A stretch of DNA of 64,000 nucleotides from Streptomyces angustmyceticus (GCF_019933235.1 NZ_CP082945.1:3100001-3164000); one strand, 5' to 3'. Positions 31,895-42,748 are shown, counted from the stretch's first letter. The notes: generated by a model not told the origin, from the sequence alone. Numbers and translations are program-made.

Positions 31895-33292
31895 CTACAG
31901 AACCAGCGACAGCAACAGCACGCACCCGATCCCGACGACCGAGATCAGCGTCTCCATCACCGACCAGGTCTTCAGCGTCTGGCCGACGTTCATCCCGAAG
32001 TACTCCTTCACCAGCCAGAATCCGGCGTCGTTGACATGGCTGAAGAACAGCGAGCCGCACCCGATGGCCAGCACCAACAGCGCGGCGTGGGTGGTGCTCA
32101 TGTCCGCGGCGAGCGGGCCGACCAGCCCGGCGGCGGAGATGGTGGCCACCGTCGCGGAGCCGGTCGCGAGCCGGATGGCGACCGCGATCAGCCAGGCCAG
32201 CAGGAGCGCGGAGATGTGCCAGCCCTGGGAGACGTCCAGGATCATCTGGCCGACGCCGGAGTCCACCAGCGTCTGCTTGAAGCCGCCGCCCGCGCCGACG
32301 ATCAGCACCACGCCGGCGATCGGGCCGAGCGACTTCTCGACGGTGGCGGCGATCCGGCCGCGGGTGAAACCGGCCGCCCGGCCCAGCGTGAACATCGCGA
32401 CGAGCACGGCGGTGAGCAGCGCGATCAGCGGCGAGCCGACGACGTCGAACACCCTCTGGACGGTGTGCCCGGGATCGTCGACGACGATGTCCACCAGCGC
32501 CTTGGCCAGCATCATCACCACCGGCAGCAGCACGGTGGCCACGGTGATCCCGAAGCCGGGCCGCTGGTGGAGGTCGTCGGAGGCGCGCTCGGGCACCATC
32601 TTCTCCGGCGGCTGGATGTCCACCCAGCGGGCCGCGTAACGGGAGAAGACCGGACCGGCGATGATCGCGGTCGGGACGGCGACGACCACACCGAGCGCGA
32701 GGGTGACCCCGAGGTTCGCCTTGACGGCGTCGATCGCGGCGAGCGGGCCGGGGTGCGGGGGGATCAGCCCGTGCATGACGGACAGGCCGGCCAGGGCGGG
32801 GATGCCGATCCGCATCAGCGAGAAGTTGCCGCGCTTGGCGACCAGCAGCACCACCGGGATCAGCAGCACGATGCCGACCTCGAAGAAGATCGGCAGCCCC
32901 ACGATCCCCGCGATCAGCACCATCGCCCAGGGCATCGCCCGCCCGCCCGCCTTGGCCAGGATCGTGTCGACGATCTGGTCCGCGCCGCCCGAGTCGGCGA
33001 GCAGCCGCCCGAGGACGGCGCCGAGCGCGATCAGCACGCCGGTGCCCGCGACGGTCGTGCCCAGCCCCGTCGAGAAGCTGGCGATGGCCTTGTCCAGCGG
33101 GGCGCCGGCCACCGCGCCGAGCACCAGCGAACCGATGATCAGCGACAGGAAGGCGTGCAGCTTGAACTTCGTGATGAGCAGGACGATGACGGCTATGCCG
33201 GCCAGGACGGCGATGCCCAGCTGCGCGTGACCGGCCGAGGTGATCGGCTCGATCGCGTCCGCTGCGAGCATCTCGACGCTGAGATGTGTCAC
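31895..33292 (-). CDS. gntP: Gluconate:H+ symporter, GntP family
   Basis: 465 residues from the GTG at 33292 (AAGGGAA RBS). About 12-14 TM helices with GntP signatures: LHAFLSLIIGSLVLGAVAG, LGAVLGRLLADSGGADQIVD, GLPIFFEVGIVLLIPVV, MHGLIPPHPGPLAAID, and the C-terminal SATVATISAAGLVGPL and FFSHVNDAGFWLVKEYF. Imports gluconate for the kinase encoded 86 bp upstream on the same strand. Together with the divergent GntR gene it forms a compact gluconate utilisation unit. Confidence 0.93.
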   Translation of the reverse strand: MTHLSVEMLAADAIEPITSAGHAQLGIAVLAGIAVIVLLITKFKLHAFLSLIIGSLVLGAVAGAPLDKAIASFSTGLGTTVAGTGVLIALGAVLGRLLADSGGADQIVDTILAKAGGRAMPWAMVLIAGIVGLPIFFEVGIVLLIPVVLLVAKRGNFSLMRIGIPALAGLSVMHGLIPPHPGPLAAIDAVKANLGVTLALGVVVAVPTAIIAGPVFSRYAARWVDIQPPEKMVPERASDDLHQRPGFGITVATVLLPVVMMLAKALVDIVVDDPGHTVQRVFDVVGSPLIALLTAVLVAMFTLGRAAGFTRGRIAATVEKSLGPIAGVVLIVGAGGGFKQTLVDSGVGQMILDVSQGWHISALLLAWLIAVAIRLATGSATVATISAAGLVGPLAADMSTTHAALLVLAIGCGSLFFSHVNDAGFWLVKEYFGMNVGQTLKTWSVMETLISVVGIGCVLLLSLVL

Positions 33293-33378
33293 GGCGATTC
33301 CCTTGGTTGGACGGAGGGGGCAGGGAGGGAGAGGCGGAAGGGTGTGCTGCGGTACAGGTCCGTGTGCGGGGCGGGCCG

Positions 33379-33894
33379 TCAGGCCGGGGCGGTCATCGCG
33401 CGCAGGGCGGCCACCGCGCGCCCGGCGATCTCCTGCGGGCTGCCGGACACGTCCACGGCGACGCCGGTCTCGCCCGGCCCGAGGGGTTCGAGCGTGGCGA
33501 ACTGGGAGTCGAGCAGCGCCGTCGGCATGAAGTGGCCCGTGCGCCCGGCCATCCGCTCCCCGATCAGCGCGCGGTCCCCGGTGAGGTGCAGAAAGACGAC
33601 GCCGGGGGCGGCGGCGCGCAGCCGGTCGCGGTAGGCCCGCTTGAGCGCGGAGCTGCTGACGACCCCGCCGTGCCCGGCCCGCGCGTGGGCCCAGGCGCCG
33701 ATGGCGTCCAGCCACGGGCCGCGGTCGGCGTCGTCCAGCGGGATACCGGCGGACATCTTGGCGATGTTGGCCGGCGGGTGGAAGTCGTCACCCTCGGCGT
33801 ACGGGACGCCCAGCCCGGCGGCCACCAACGGGCCGATGGTGGTCTTGCCGGTGCCGGCCACGCCCATCACGACGATCACGTCGGGGGTGCTCAT
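33379..33894 (-). CDS. gntK: Gluconokinase
   Basis: 171 residues from the ATG at 33894 (MSTPDVIVVMG, GAGGTA upstream); the frame is open to 33981. P-loop GVAGTGKTTIG, DDFHPPANIAKMSAGIPLDD (substrate-binding DxFHPxxNxxKM), SSSALKRAYRDRLR and GRTGHFMPTALLDSQFATLE are diagnostic of GntK. Phosphorylates gluconate to 6-phosphogluconate for the pentose phosphate pathway. First gene of gntK-gntP, divergent from gntR. Confidence 0.94.
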   Translation of the reverse strand: MSTPDVIVVMGVAGTGKTTIGPLVAAGLGVPYAEGDDFHPPANIAKMSAGIPLDDADRGPWLDAIGAWAHARAGHGGVVSSSALKRAYRDRLRAAAPGVVFLHLTGDRALIGERMAGRTGHFMPTALLDSQFATLEPLGPGETGVAVDVSGSPQEIAGRAVAALRAMTAPA

Positions 33895-33973
33895 CCCGTG
33901 GTACCTCGCTGTCTTCATCGACCTCGTGCGGCCCCCACTGAAACCCATTAGGTACGACGTATTCAAGAGCCTG

Positions 33974-33987
33974 TGACGCAAACGTCA
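33974..33987. promoter_or_regulatory. Candidate GntR operator
   Basis: TGACGCAAACGTCA: arms TGACG/CGTCA with a 4-bp centre, in the gap between divergent gntK and gntR. The size suits an FCD-type GntR dimer. Confidence 0.5.
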
Positions 33988-34026
33988 TACTTAATTGGCC
34001 GGGGTGCGGGAACGTAGGCTTGCCCC

Positions 34027-34728
34027 ATGGAAAACGAGGGGAAGGGACTGCACGCCCGTGTACTGGAGTCCCTGGGGCCCGCGATCACCGCGGGCGACTA
34101 CCCTCCGGGCACGGTCCTGCGCACGGACGAACTGGAGCAGCGCTTCGACGTCTCCCGCACGGTCATCCGCGAGGCGGTCCGGGTACTGGAATCCATGCGG
34201 CTGGTCGCCTCCCGGCGCCGGGTCGGGGTGACCGTCCGCCCCACCGAGGAGTGGAACGTCTACGACCCGCGGGTGATCGGCTGGCGGCTGGCCGGCCGCG
34301 ACCGCCCCCGGCAGCTGCGCTCGCTGACCGTGCTGCGCTCGGCGATCGAACCGGTCGCCGCGGGCCTCGCCGCCCAGCACGCCACCCCCGAGCAGTGCGC
34401 CGAACTCACCGAACAGGCCATGGGCATGGTCGCCACCTCACGCGGCCAGCAGCTCGACGCCTACCTCGTCCACGACACGGCCTTCCACCGCGTCATCCTG
34501 ACCGCCTCCGGCAACGAGATGTTCGCCCGGCTCGGCGATGTGGTCGCCGCCGTCCTGACCGGCCGCACCCAGCACCACGTGATGTTCACCGACCCCGACC
34601 CGGCAGCGGTCACCCTCCATGTCCAGGTCGCCGAGGCGGTACGCACCGGCGACGCGGCGCGCGCGGAATCCCTGACCCGCGAGATCACCGCAGGCGCGAT
34701 GGCCGAACTGGACGTCCTGGCACCGTAG
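34027..34728 (+). CDS. gntR: GntR-family (FadR/FCD) regulator of the gluconate genes
   Basis: 233 residues. N-terminal winged HTH: GLHARVLESLGPAITAGDYP, PGTVLRTDELEQRFDVSRTV and REAVRVLESMRLVASRRRVG; the C-terminal all-helical FCD domain has metal-type His residues (VHDTAFHRVILTASGNEMF, TLHVQVAEAV). Divergent from gntK-gntP, which it probably represses in the absence of gluconate or 6-phosphogluconate. TAGGCT 6 nt before the ATG and no RBS suggest a leaderless message. Confidence 0.9.
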   Translation: MENEGKGLHARVLESLGPAITAGDYPPGTVLRTDELEQRFDVSRTVIREAVRVLESMRLVASRRRVGVTVRPTEEWNVYDPRVIGWRLAGRDRPRQLRSLTVLRSAIEPVAAGLAAQHATPEQCAELTEQAMGMVATSRGQQLDAYLVHDTAFHRVILTASGNEMFARLGDVVAAVLTGRTQHHVMFTDPDPAAVTLHVQVAEAVRTGDAARAESLTREITAGAMAELDVLAP

Positions 34729-34791
34729 TTGCCCCCGCCCGGACGACGCACCCACGCCGCCACCGGCCCTGCGCCCTACGCCCTCCCCGAC

Positions 34792-35004
34792 TCAGAACAA
34801 CGGCTGCTGCCCCGGAAACGGCGGCTCCTCCGGATCGAACAGCTTCTCCGCCGGCGCCATCATCGGCGCGATCCTGCGCGACCCCGGGCAGGAGACCAAC
34901 TCCAGCACCGTCCGCCGCCCAGGCGGATCATGACGAGCGAAGCGCCCGCCGACAACGGCGATCTCTCGAGTACACACGGGGCACGCACGGCGGGGTGACG
35001 ACAT
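34792..35004 (-). CDS. Small zinc-ribbon-like protein
   Basis: 70 residues from MSSPRRACPVCTREIAVVGG; the frame is open to 35109. CPVC plus a later Cys (ELVSCPGSRR) and His (RFARHDPP) could bind one zinc. The C-terminal tail FDPEEPPFPGQQPLF is Pro-rich. Conserved small streptomycete proteins look like this, but no function is known to me. It lies between gntR (convergent) and the mutase gene (same strand). Confidence 0.65.
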   Translation of the reverse strand: MSSPRRACPVCTREIAVVGGRFARHDPPGRRTVLELVSCPGSRRIAPMMAPAEKLFDPEEPPFPGQQPLF

Positions 35005-35117
35005 ACCCACAGTCTGACGCAGCCCCACGCGGCGGTCACAAGCTCCCGTCCCGTCCGGCGCCGGCGCGGCGCCCCGGCCACCCGCCGTGCCGGGGTACCA
35101 CCCCCGCAACTTCCCCC

Positions 35118-36716
<1,599 letters not shown>

Positions 36717-36851
36717 GGGGTTACGCCTCCCGCTGGGTTGACCGGCACCGGGGATACGCCGTGCTCACAGCATGCCCGCAGGTTCGCCGCCCCGCAGCCC
36801 TGGGAAGAGTCTCCGAGGGCCGGTCGGGCCGCTGAGATCCGGGGGTTGCGC

Positions 36852-37727
36852 ATGCAGCGGAGCAGTGGAAGACGTACGGCGCCCGCGGTGGCCGCCGTGC
36901 TGGTGGCGGCGGCGCTCGTGGTGGGCTGCCGCCCGGTGACGGTCACCGGAGCCGGTTCGCCGCACGCCGGGGCGAGCCGCTACGCCCCCACCACCCCCGC
37001 TCCCCCGCCGCTGGGCCATCAGGCGCCACCGGCCCCGGCCGGGCACACCGCCTCGCCGCGTCCGCACCGCTCCGTCCACCCCTCGCCCCGGGCCCGGCGC
37101 GCGCTCATGGCGGCCGGGGCGCGCGGTGCGCGGGTCCGCGAACTCCAGGCGCGGCTGGCCCAGCTGGGCCTCTTCGACCACGCCCCGACGGGTTACTACG
37201 CCTCGGTGACCGCCGCCTCGGTCCGCGCCTTCCAGCAGCGGCAGGGCCTGCCGCGTACGGGCAGCGTGCAGCCCGCGGCCTGGCGGGCGCTGCGGTCCCA
37301 TACCCGCCGGCCCGCGCACGACGAGCTCTACCCGCCCACCGCCAGGCCGGTCGGCGCCCCCGACCCGCGCTGCATGACGGGCAGGGTGATCTGCATCAGC
37401 AAGCGGAGCAACACCCTCACCTGGCGGGTCGACGGCCGGATCGTCTCGGCGATGGACGTGCGCTTCGGCTCGCAGTACACCCCCACCCGCGAGGGCGTCT
37501 TCACACTCACCTTCAAGAGCCGCCACCACGTCTCGACGCTGTACCACACGGCCATGCCGTACGCGATGTTCTTCAGCGGCGGCCAGGCCGTCCACTACTC
37601 CGCGGACTTCGCCGCCCGCGGCTACCGCGGCGCCTCGCACGGCTGCGTCAACGTCCGCGACAGGGCCAAGATCGCCGCTCTCTTCGAAACGGCGAAGAAG
37701 GGAACCAAGGTGGTGGTCTATCACTGA
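36852..37727 (+). CDS. L,D-transpeptidase lipoprotein with peptidoglycan-binding domain
   Basis: 291 residues from MQRSSGRRTAPAVAAVLV. Lipobox LVVGC near residue 22-26; Pro/His-rich linker; PG_binding_1 domain ~85-140 (GARVRELQARLAQLGLFD, TAASVRAFQQRQGLPRTG); then the YkuD domain with CISKRSNTLTWRVDGRI, RFGSQYTPTREGVFTLTFKS, and the catalytic HGCVNVR (YRGASHGCVNVRDRAKI). It makes 3-3 cross-links or attaches proteins to peptidoglycan outside the membrane. Divergent from the mutase gene. Start uncertain by a few codons (TTG at 36846). Confidence 0.88.
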   Translation: MQRSSGRRTAPAVAAVLVAAALVVGCRPVTVTGAGSPHAGASRYAPTTPAPPPLGHQAPPAPAGHTASPRPHRSVHPSPRARRALMAAGARGARVRELQARLAQLGLFDHAPTGYYASVTAASVRAFQQRQGLPRTGSVQPAAWRALRSHTRRPAHDELYPPTARPVGAPDPRCMTGRVICISKRSNTLTWRVDGRIVSAMDVRFGSQYTPTREGVFTLTFKSRHHVSTLYHTAMPYAMFFSGGQAVHYSADFAARGYRGASHGCVNVRDRAKIAALFETAKKGTKVVVYH

Positions 37728-38219
37728 CCCGCACACCCGCCATGGATCCTCGGCCGCGCTCTTCGTTCTCTGACGGAAGAGACACTTGGGCCACCCCCAC
37801 CCACGGATCCCGCTCCGCGAGAGCGGCGCCGGCTTGGGCGCAAGAGAGAGGGCGCGGGCAGGGCCGGGGGAACGTGCCCCGCCCGCGCCGATGCGCTGAG
37901 CCGCAGGTACGGGGGGAACCCCGGCTCGTCGCGCAGCCGATGACCAGTCGGCTCACTCATTACTGCGCCGGGGGTTCGAAAAACGTCACACCCGGGGTCC
38001 GCCGCCGGGATCAGGGCGCATCCGCGGGCGGGGTCCGGCGCCGTGGAGCGCACTGCGGCGGAGGGGGAGGAGGGTGGAGCAGGGTGGCGGAGGGAGTCAG
38101 GGCGGAGTGACGGCGACGCCCGTGGCAGCCGGCGGCTGCGCCGCGTGGCGCGGTGCCCGGGGCGTGCGAGTCCGGCCTGGATTCCGACGGGGGGTTGCAG
38201 CCGCCCGTGACGAGGAGCC
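37728..38219. other. Non-coding stretch, about 490 bp
   Basis: Between the L,D-transpeptidase gene and the end of the Pro/Gly-rich membrane protein gene. Open frames here lack start/RBS support and family resemblance. A small hairpin GCAGCC-GGC-GGCTGC at 38125-38139 could help terminate the minus-strand operon ending at 38220. No clear promoter seen. Confidence 0.5.
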
Positions 38220-39263
38220 CTAGCCGCCCGTAGTGGCACTCGGCGTGGCTTTGCCCGGGTTCGGGGCGGTGGCCGAGGGGGTGGGGGCCGGAGCGGGGGT
38301 GCTGGAGCCGGGGGTGGTGCCGGGCGAGTGGGAGGGGTGGCCTTCGTCGTCCTCGTCGCCGCCCGACCCGCCGCTGCTCTGGCCGGATCCGCCGGTGTCG
38401 CCGGCGCCGCCGACGAAGCCGTCACCGCCGCCCGAGCCGCCGAGGTTCTGGTACCGCGCCAGGTAGGCGCGGCAGAAGACGTGCACCTTGTCCGCGCCGC
38501 CGGCCTTGCGTTCGAGGCTCCGCAGGGTGTCGCGGTCCATGGCGTCGCGCTTGCCGGACTCGTAGTTCCGGCAGAGGGCGAGCAGGAGGTTCTTCTGGCC
38601 GCCCTGGCCGGGCAGGGTTCCGCCGCCGGGCGTGCTGTGATCGTGCCCCTTGCCGCCGCCGGGGGTGCTGCCGGGCGTCCTGCCGGCGCCGGGGCTGCTG
38701 CCGGGGGTGGGCTTCTCGCCGGGGGACGCGGTGTCCCGTCCGCCGGGGGTGGCGTCGGGGGTCTGCGCCGTGGTGCCGTCGGTCTGGGCGCCGGGCTCGC
38801 CGGTGCGGAAGGGGCCGGGGGTCTCGTCGGCGGAGACGCTGGAGGCGGGTGCCGGGTCGCCGCCCCGGAAGGGGTCGGGCAGGACGCCGGTACCGGCCGC
38901 GACGGCGACGCCGCCGATGGCGCAGGCGGCGAGGGCCACGGCGAGGCCGCGCCGGATGGGGCGGGCGAGCCGGGTGCGTTCGGTGCGGTCCGCGGCATGG
39001 GCGGTGTGCCCGCCGGTCACGACCGGGTCGGCGGCGGCGCCGCGGGCGCCGGCGCCGTGGGCGGCCCGGTGGAATGCGGCGACGGCCGCCTCTTCGCCGG
39101 GCAGCTCGACGGTTTCGGGTGTCCTGGCGGCGACCGCGGCGGCGGCCGCCAGGAGCTGTGCGAGCTCCTCTGCGCCGTGGCCGCGCCGGGCACTGACCGG
39201 CTCACCGCGCAGCAATCGCTCCGCGGTGTCCTTGTCGAGCCAGTTGTACCGGTCGTCGGCCAT
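38220..39263 (-). CDS. Single-pass membrane protein, probable anti-sigma partner
   Basis: 347 residues from the ATG at 39263, which overlaps the sigma gene stop by one base (TGATG). The N-terminal ~90 residues are cytoplasmic (MADDRYNWLDKDTAERLLRG), followed by a TM segment GLAVALAACAIGGVAVAAGT at ~105-125 and a long Thr/Pro/Gly-rich extracellular region. Within that region a conserved island LLLALCRNYESGKRDAMDRD ... KVHVFCRAYLARYQ has two Cys. It lacks a ZAS zinc motif, so the anti-sigma role is inferred only from coupling to the sigma gene and topology. Repeats TPGGG/GSSTP recur. Confidence 0.7.
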   Translation of the reverse strand: MADDRYNWLDKDTAERLLRGEPVSARRGHGAEELAQLLAAAAAVAARTPETVELPGEEAAVAAFHRAAHGAGARGAAADPVVTGGHTAHAADRTERTRLARPIRRGLAVALAACAIGGVAVAAGTGVLPDPFRGGDPAPASSVSADETPGPFRTGEPGAQTDGTTAQTPDATPGGRDTASPGEKPTPGSSPGAGRTPGSTPGGGKGHDHSTPGGGTLPGQGGQKNLLLALCRNYESGKRDAMDRDTLRSLERKAGGADKVHVFCRAYLARYQNLGGSGGGDGFVGGAGDTGGSGQSSGGSGGDEDDEGHPSHSPGTTPGSSTPAPAPTPSATAPNPGKATPSATTGG

Positions 39264-40054
39264 CACATGTCCTTCTGCGTTCGTGCGGCCGTTTCCGTCA
39301 CACCCGGTACGTACGATTCCGCCACGCCGTCGCGGCGTCTTCTGCCCTGAACAGGCACTCCGTTCACCGTTCCGCCACCTCCGTACCGGCCCGTACCGGG
39401 CCCGCCGGAGGGGGCTTCGCCACCGTGGCCGGCGCCGTTGCCGCCGCCGTCCCGGCTGTTGTCCTGATGTCCGTCCCGGCCGCCGTCCGGCTCGTCGTCG
39501 AGCAGTTCGGCGAGCCGCCGCAGCCCGCGGTGCGCCGCGGTGCGCACCGCGCCGGGCCGCTTGCCGAGCACCTGCGCGGCGTTCTTGGCGTCGAGTCCGA
39601 CCACCACTCGCAGCACCACCGCCTCGGCCTGGTCCTGCGGCAGCCGGGCTATCAGCCGCATGGTGCGGCCGGTGCCCAGGGCTTCGAGGGCCTCGCCCGC
39701 GGTGTCGGAGGCCCCGGGGGTGTCGGCGAGTTCGCTCTCGTCGCCGCCGATCGCCGGGCGGCGGCCGCGCATCCTGATGTGGTCCAGGGCCCGGTTGCGG
39801 GCGATGCGGGCGGCCCAGCCGCGGAAGCGGTCGGCGTCCCCGCTGAAGCGCGCGAGGTCGCGGGTGATCTGGAGCCAGGCCTCGGACGTGACGTCCTCCA
39901 CGTCCGGTTCGCTCACCAAGGTCCGTACATATCCCAACAGCCGGGGATGTACGGCGCGGTAGACGGTACGGAACGCCGCCTCGTCACCGTCCTGTGCCGC
40001 CTGCACGGCCACCGTCAGCCGACGGTCGTCCGGCTGAATGTCGTCCCCTCGCAC
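39263..40054 (-). CDS. ECF-family RNA polymerase sigma factor
   Basis: 263 residues from the GTG at 40054 (AGGA 8 nt upstream); the frame is open to 40204. Region 2: VYRAVHPRLLGYVRTLVSEP, DVEDVTSEAWLQITRDLARF, GWAARIARNRALDHIRMRGR. Region 4: LPQDQAEAVVLRVVVGLDAK, NAAQVLGKRPGAVRTAAHRG, LRRLAELL. After region 4 there is an unusual ~80-residue Gly/Asp/Arg-rich tail absent from typical ECFs. Directs RNA polymerase to its own promoters; coupled to the membrane protein gene, its likely control partner. Confidence 0.88.
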   Translation of the reverse strand: MRGDDIQPDDRRLTVAVQAAQDGDEAAFRTVYRAVHPRLLGYVRTLVSEPDVEDVTSEAWLQITRDLARFSGDADRFRGWAARIARNRALDHIRMRGRRPAIGGDESELADTPGASDTAGEALEALGTGRTMRLIARLPQDQAEAVVLRVVVGLDAKNAAQVLGKRPGAVRTAAHRGLRRLAELLDDEPDGGRDGHQDNSRDGGGNGAGHGGEAPSGGPGTGRYGGGGTVNGVPVQGRRRRDGVAESYVPGVTETAARTQKDM

Positions 40055-40651
40055 GGGTCCATCCTGTCGCACGCGGAATGTCCGCCGCCCGGTCCTTGCT
40101 GCATTGCTGCTTCGCTCGACCGCGCCACCGGCCCTGATTCCCGTTCCCTGCATCGTCCGGGCGGGCGGCACCCCGCCGTTCGGCACCGGAACCGGAGCGG
40201 CCACCGCCCGCCGCGGCAGGCCGGAAACCGTCGGTAACCCGGATCTTCCCGCAGACCGTATCCCGTGTGGGCAAACGATCAGAACCCGGGAGGCGGGCGC
40301 CGTCCGCCACGGCGGAGCCCCCGAGGCGGGGACGCCGGACCCGCGACGCGACGGCCGGGCGCGTGCCCGGACGCGTGGGGACCTCCCGGCGAGGAGGGCT
40401 TGCCCGCGTCGCGTCCGGCGGCCCGAAGATCGCTGTGACCTGCGTGGACGTGCACGTTACGGGCCCGTGCCCGGCCGCGTCCAGACCACGAGCCGTACCC
40501 CTTCCCGTACCCCGTGTGACGCTTTCGCGTCGTCTGGCGCTGTACGGATTGAGGGCCGTCACCGGCCCTTCGCGAAGACGGCCGGGGCCTCTCCTGTGGG
40601 GGGTGGCGGCCCCGGTCGTCCTCGTTCTCTCACTCGTTTCTTACCGGGCCG
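40055..40651. other. Non-coding stretch, about 600 bp, upstream of the sigma gene
   Basis: Lies between the sigma gene start and the hexosaminidase end, both on the minus strand, so it holds the sigma operon promoter. 40577-40589 and 40608-40620 form a 13-bp near-perfect hairpin (one G-T), a candidate end signal for the region. A plus-strand ORF at 40267-40683 is not convincing. No clear ECF-type promoter motif recognised. Confidence 0.45.
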
Positions 40652-42370
40652 TCACTGCCCCACCCGGTTGGCCAGCGCCTTGAAGTCCGACCAGGACAGG
40701 GCGGGCGTCCCCGGGTCCCAGGTCTTCTGCGCCAGTGCCGCCAGCGGCAGCCGGATGCCGGCCGCCACCTGCTCGACCGTCTGCGCCTGCGCCCGGTCGC
40801 ACCAGATCGCGAAACGCGCCCCGGGAATCCGGTCCGGGCCGGTCATGCCGGCGGGCACCGCCACCGGCCGGGTCCCGCGGATCACCCGCGGGGTCCAGCT
40901 CTCGTAGATCCGCTGGCCGGTCGGGTAGACGAACTGGTTGGGCTCGCCGAGCACGTAGTAGAGGTACTCGTCGTTGAAGTTCATGACGTCGCGGCCCTCG
41001 CGCAGGAAGTCCGCGGGGTCGCGCTTGCCGGCTTCCTTGCCGGTCCAGTAGTCGACCATCCGGTTCTTGTCCGCGCTCACGACGCCGCCGGTGAAGAACC
41101 CGTCGTTCCAGGCCTCCACCCGGTTCTTGCCCTTGGCCTCCACGGTCTTCTGCCGGTCGTTGAGCCAGCCGGTCGTCAGGTCCTCGATGGTGCCGCGGGA
41201 GCCGTACTTCTTCTGTGCGGCCCGCGCCAGCTGCGGATACGAGGTGGCCGGCGAGGACGCCATCAGCGCCTGGTACTCGTCGCCGCCCAGGTGCCAGTAC
41301 GCCGGGGCGCCCTTGGGGTTGGTGAACAGCTCGGCCATTTCCTTCAGCAGCGAGTCGATGAGCGGGGCCGACTTGGGGTTGGAGATGTCGATCGCGCCGG
41401 AGATCACCCGGCCCCGGGCGTTGCGCAGCTGCAGGTCGGGATAGTGGTCGAGGACGGCGCCGAGGTGGCCGGGCGAGTCCAGCTCCGGGACGACGGAGAT
41501 GTGCAGGGTGCGCGCGAGCGCGATGATCTGGCGGACCTGGGCCTTGCTGAGGTGGTCGGGGGAGACGATCTCGGGGTGGGTGTCGCTCTGGATGCGGAAG
41601 CCCTGGTCGTCGGAGAAGTGCAGCTGGAACTGGTTGAGCTTGAGGTCGGCGATCTCCCTCAGCCGGGCCTCGATCCAGTTCTGGGAGAACGGCTTGCGGG
41701 CGTTGTCCAGCGACATGCCGCGCTGCGGGCGGTCGGGCCGGTCCTCGATGGTGCCCTCGGGAAGCCCGCCGGCGGCGCGGACGGCCTGCTTGACGGTGCG
41801 GGTGCCGTAGAAGATCCCGGCGTCGGTGGGGGCCGTGAGGGTGAGCTTGGTGCCGGCGGCGGTGAGGGTGTACGCCTCGTCGGCGGCGCTCTTGACGGGG
41901 ACGTTGTTGTCGCTGTTCTTGCCCGTCAGCTTCACCTCGACATCGCCGGGGCGGACCTCCTGGTCGCCGTAGACGAGGCCGAGGCCGAGGTCGTTGGCCA
42001 TCCGCTGGGCCTCGTCGGCGACATTGCTCTTCTCGCCGGCCGGCACCACCACGCGGGCCCCCTTGGACGGGCGCCAGCCACGTCCGTCGGCCTGGCGGAA
42101 CTCGCGGACGGCCGGGACGACCTGCGGCTTTCCGGTCACCGGCGCCCAGCTGGGGGTCGCGGCGGAGGAGGGGTTCATCTTGGCGCTGGTGCTTCCGGGC
42201 GGCTCCGTGTCGGCGCCGCCGGAGCAGCCGGCGAGCAGCAGCGCACCGGCGAGCGCGACGGCCGGCAGGGCGGCGCGGGCCGCGGGGCCCGGGCGCGTCC
42301 CCGGTGTCGTCAGGGGGCGCGGGGAGGCCGAGGGCCGCGGGGCGCGCGGCGGCCGCATCGGATTCGACAT
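40652..42370 (-). CDS. Beta-N-acetylhexosaminidase lipoprotein, GH20
   Basis: 572 residues from the ATG at 42370 (GAGGA RBS); earlier in-frame starts add a tail before the signal peptide. Lipobox LLLAGCSGG (~48-56). GH20b domain ~80-200, then the catalytic barrel: RGMSLDNARKPFSQNWIEAR, LNQFQLHFSDDQGFRIQSD, VVPELDSPGHLGAVLDHYPD, and the catalytic Asp-Glu pair in YWHLGGDEYQALM. Removes terminal GlcNAc/GalNAc from chitin-type or peptidoglycan-derived oligosaccharides outside the cell, feeding GlcNAc uptake. Confidence 0.92.
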   Translation of the reverse strand: MSNPMRPPRAPRPSASPRPLTTPGTRPGPAARAALPAVALAGALLLAGCSGGADTEPPGSTSAKMNPSSAATPSWAPVTGKPQVVPAVREFRQADGRGWRPSKGARVVVPAGEKSNVADEAQRMANDLGLGLVYGDQEVRPGDVEVKLTGKNSDNNVPVKSAADEAYTLTAAGTKLTLTAPTDAGIFYGTRTVKQAVRAAGGLPEGTIEDRPDRPQRGMSLDNARKPFSQNWIEARLREIADLKLNQFQLHFSDDQGFRIQSDTHPEIVSPDHLSKAQVRQIIALARTLHISVVPELDSPGHLGAVLDHYPDLQLRNARGRVISGAIDISNPKSAPLIDSLLKEMAELFTNPKGAPAYWHLGGDEYQALMASSPATSYPQLARAAQKKYGSRGTIEDLTTGWLNDRQKTVEAKGKNRVEAWNDGFFTGGVVSADKNRMVDYWTGKEAGKRDPADFLREGRDVMNFNDEYLYYVLGEPNQFVYPTGQRIYESWTPRVIRGTRPVAVPAGMTGPDRIPGARFAIWCDRAQAQTVEQVAAGIRLPLAALAQKTWDPGTPALSWSDFKALANRVGQ

Positions 42371-42748
42371 CGTGCAATCCTCACTTTTCGGGGCGAAGGT
42401 ATTGCCAGGTGTGCGGAGCCGGTCGTCCACCGAACGCACGAAAGCTCTCTCATCCGGGTGAAATTCGCGCATCCATCGGACAGCGAACGACAAGCATCGT
42501 TAGCGTGGCGGTTCCAGTCGTCACCCCCTTCACAGGGCCTCCTGGAACCGCCGGATACCACCGGGGTGTCGTGCCATCCGCACCACCGTCACACCTACCA
42601 TCGCTTCCTGCGCGTCCCGGCTTCGGTCCGTTTCCCCCAGCTTCCTTCAGTCGTCCGTCCCGCACCCGTCGAACCGATCCATTCGCACCCGTCCGAGGAG
42701 CCCACGCTGTCCGGTGACACCCCGGCCGCCCGGCCGACGACGCTGCCC
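42371..42748. other. Divergent promoter region with short inverted repeat
   Basis: Contains AACGA (42486-42490) and TCGTT (42497-42501) around a 6-bp centre, a possible regulator site between the hexosaminidase and the OHCU-like gene. GAGGAG at 42695-42700 lies 6 nt before an in-frame CTG (42707), a possible true start of the latter. It does not resemble a DasR site. Confidence 0.4.

Noticed and set aside
37721..37960. Minus-strand frame beginning MSEPTGHRLRDEPGFPPY in the gap after the L,D-transpeptidase
   Set aside because: It becomes Arg/Ser/Gly-rich noise after ~30 residues and overlaps the transpeptidase end; no RBS.
37970..37990. GGTTCGA-like T-loop sequence
   Set aside because: The flanking bases do not form acceptor, D or anticodon stems; not a tRNA.
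40267..40683. Plus-strand ORF of 138 codons with one hydrophobic stretch near its end
   Set aside because: No RBS, overlaps the convergent hexosaminidase end, low-complexity Arg/Pro composition, no family resemblance.
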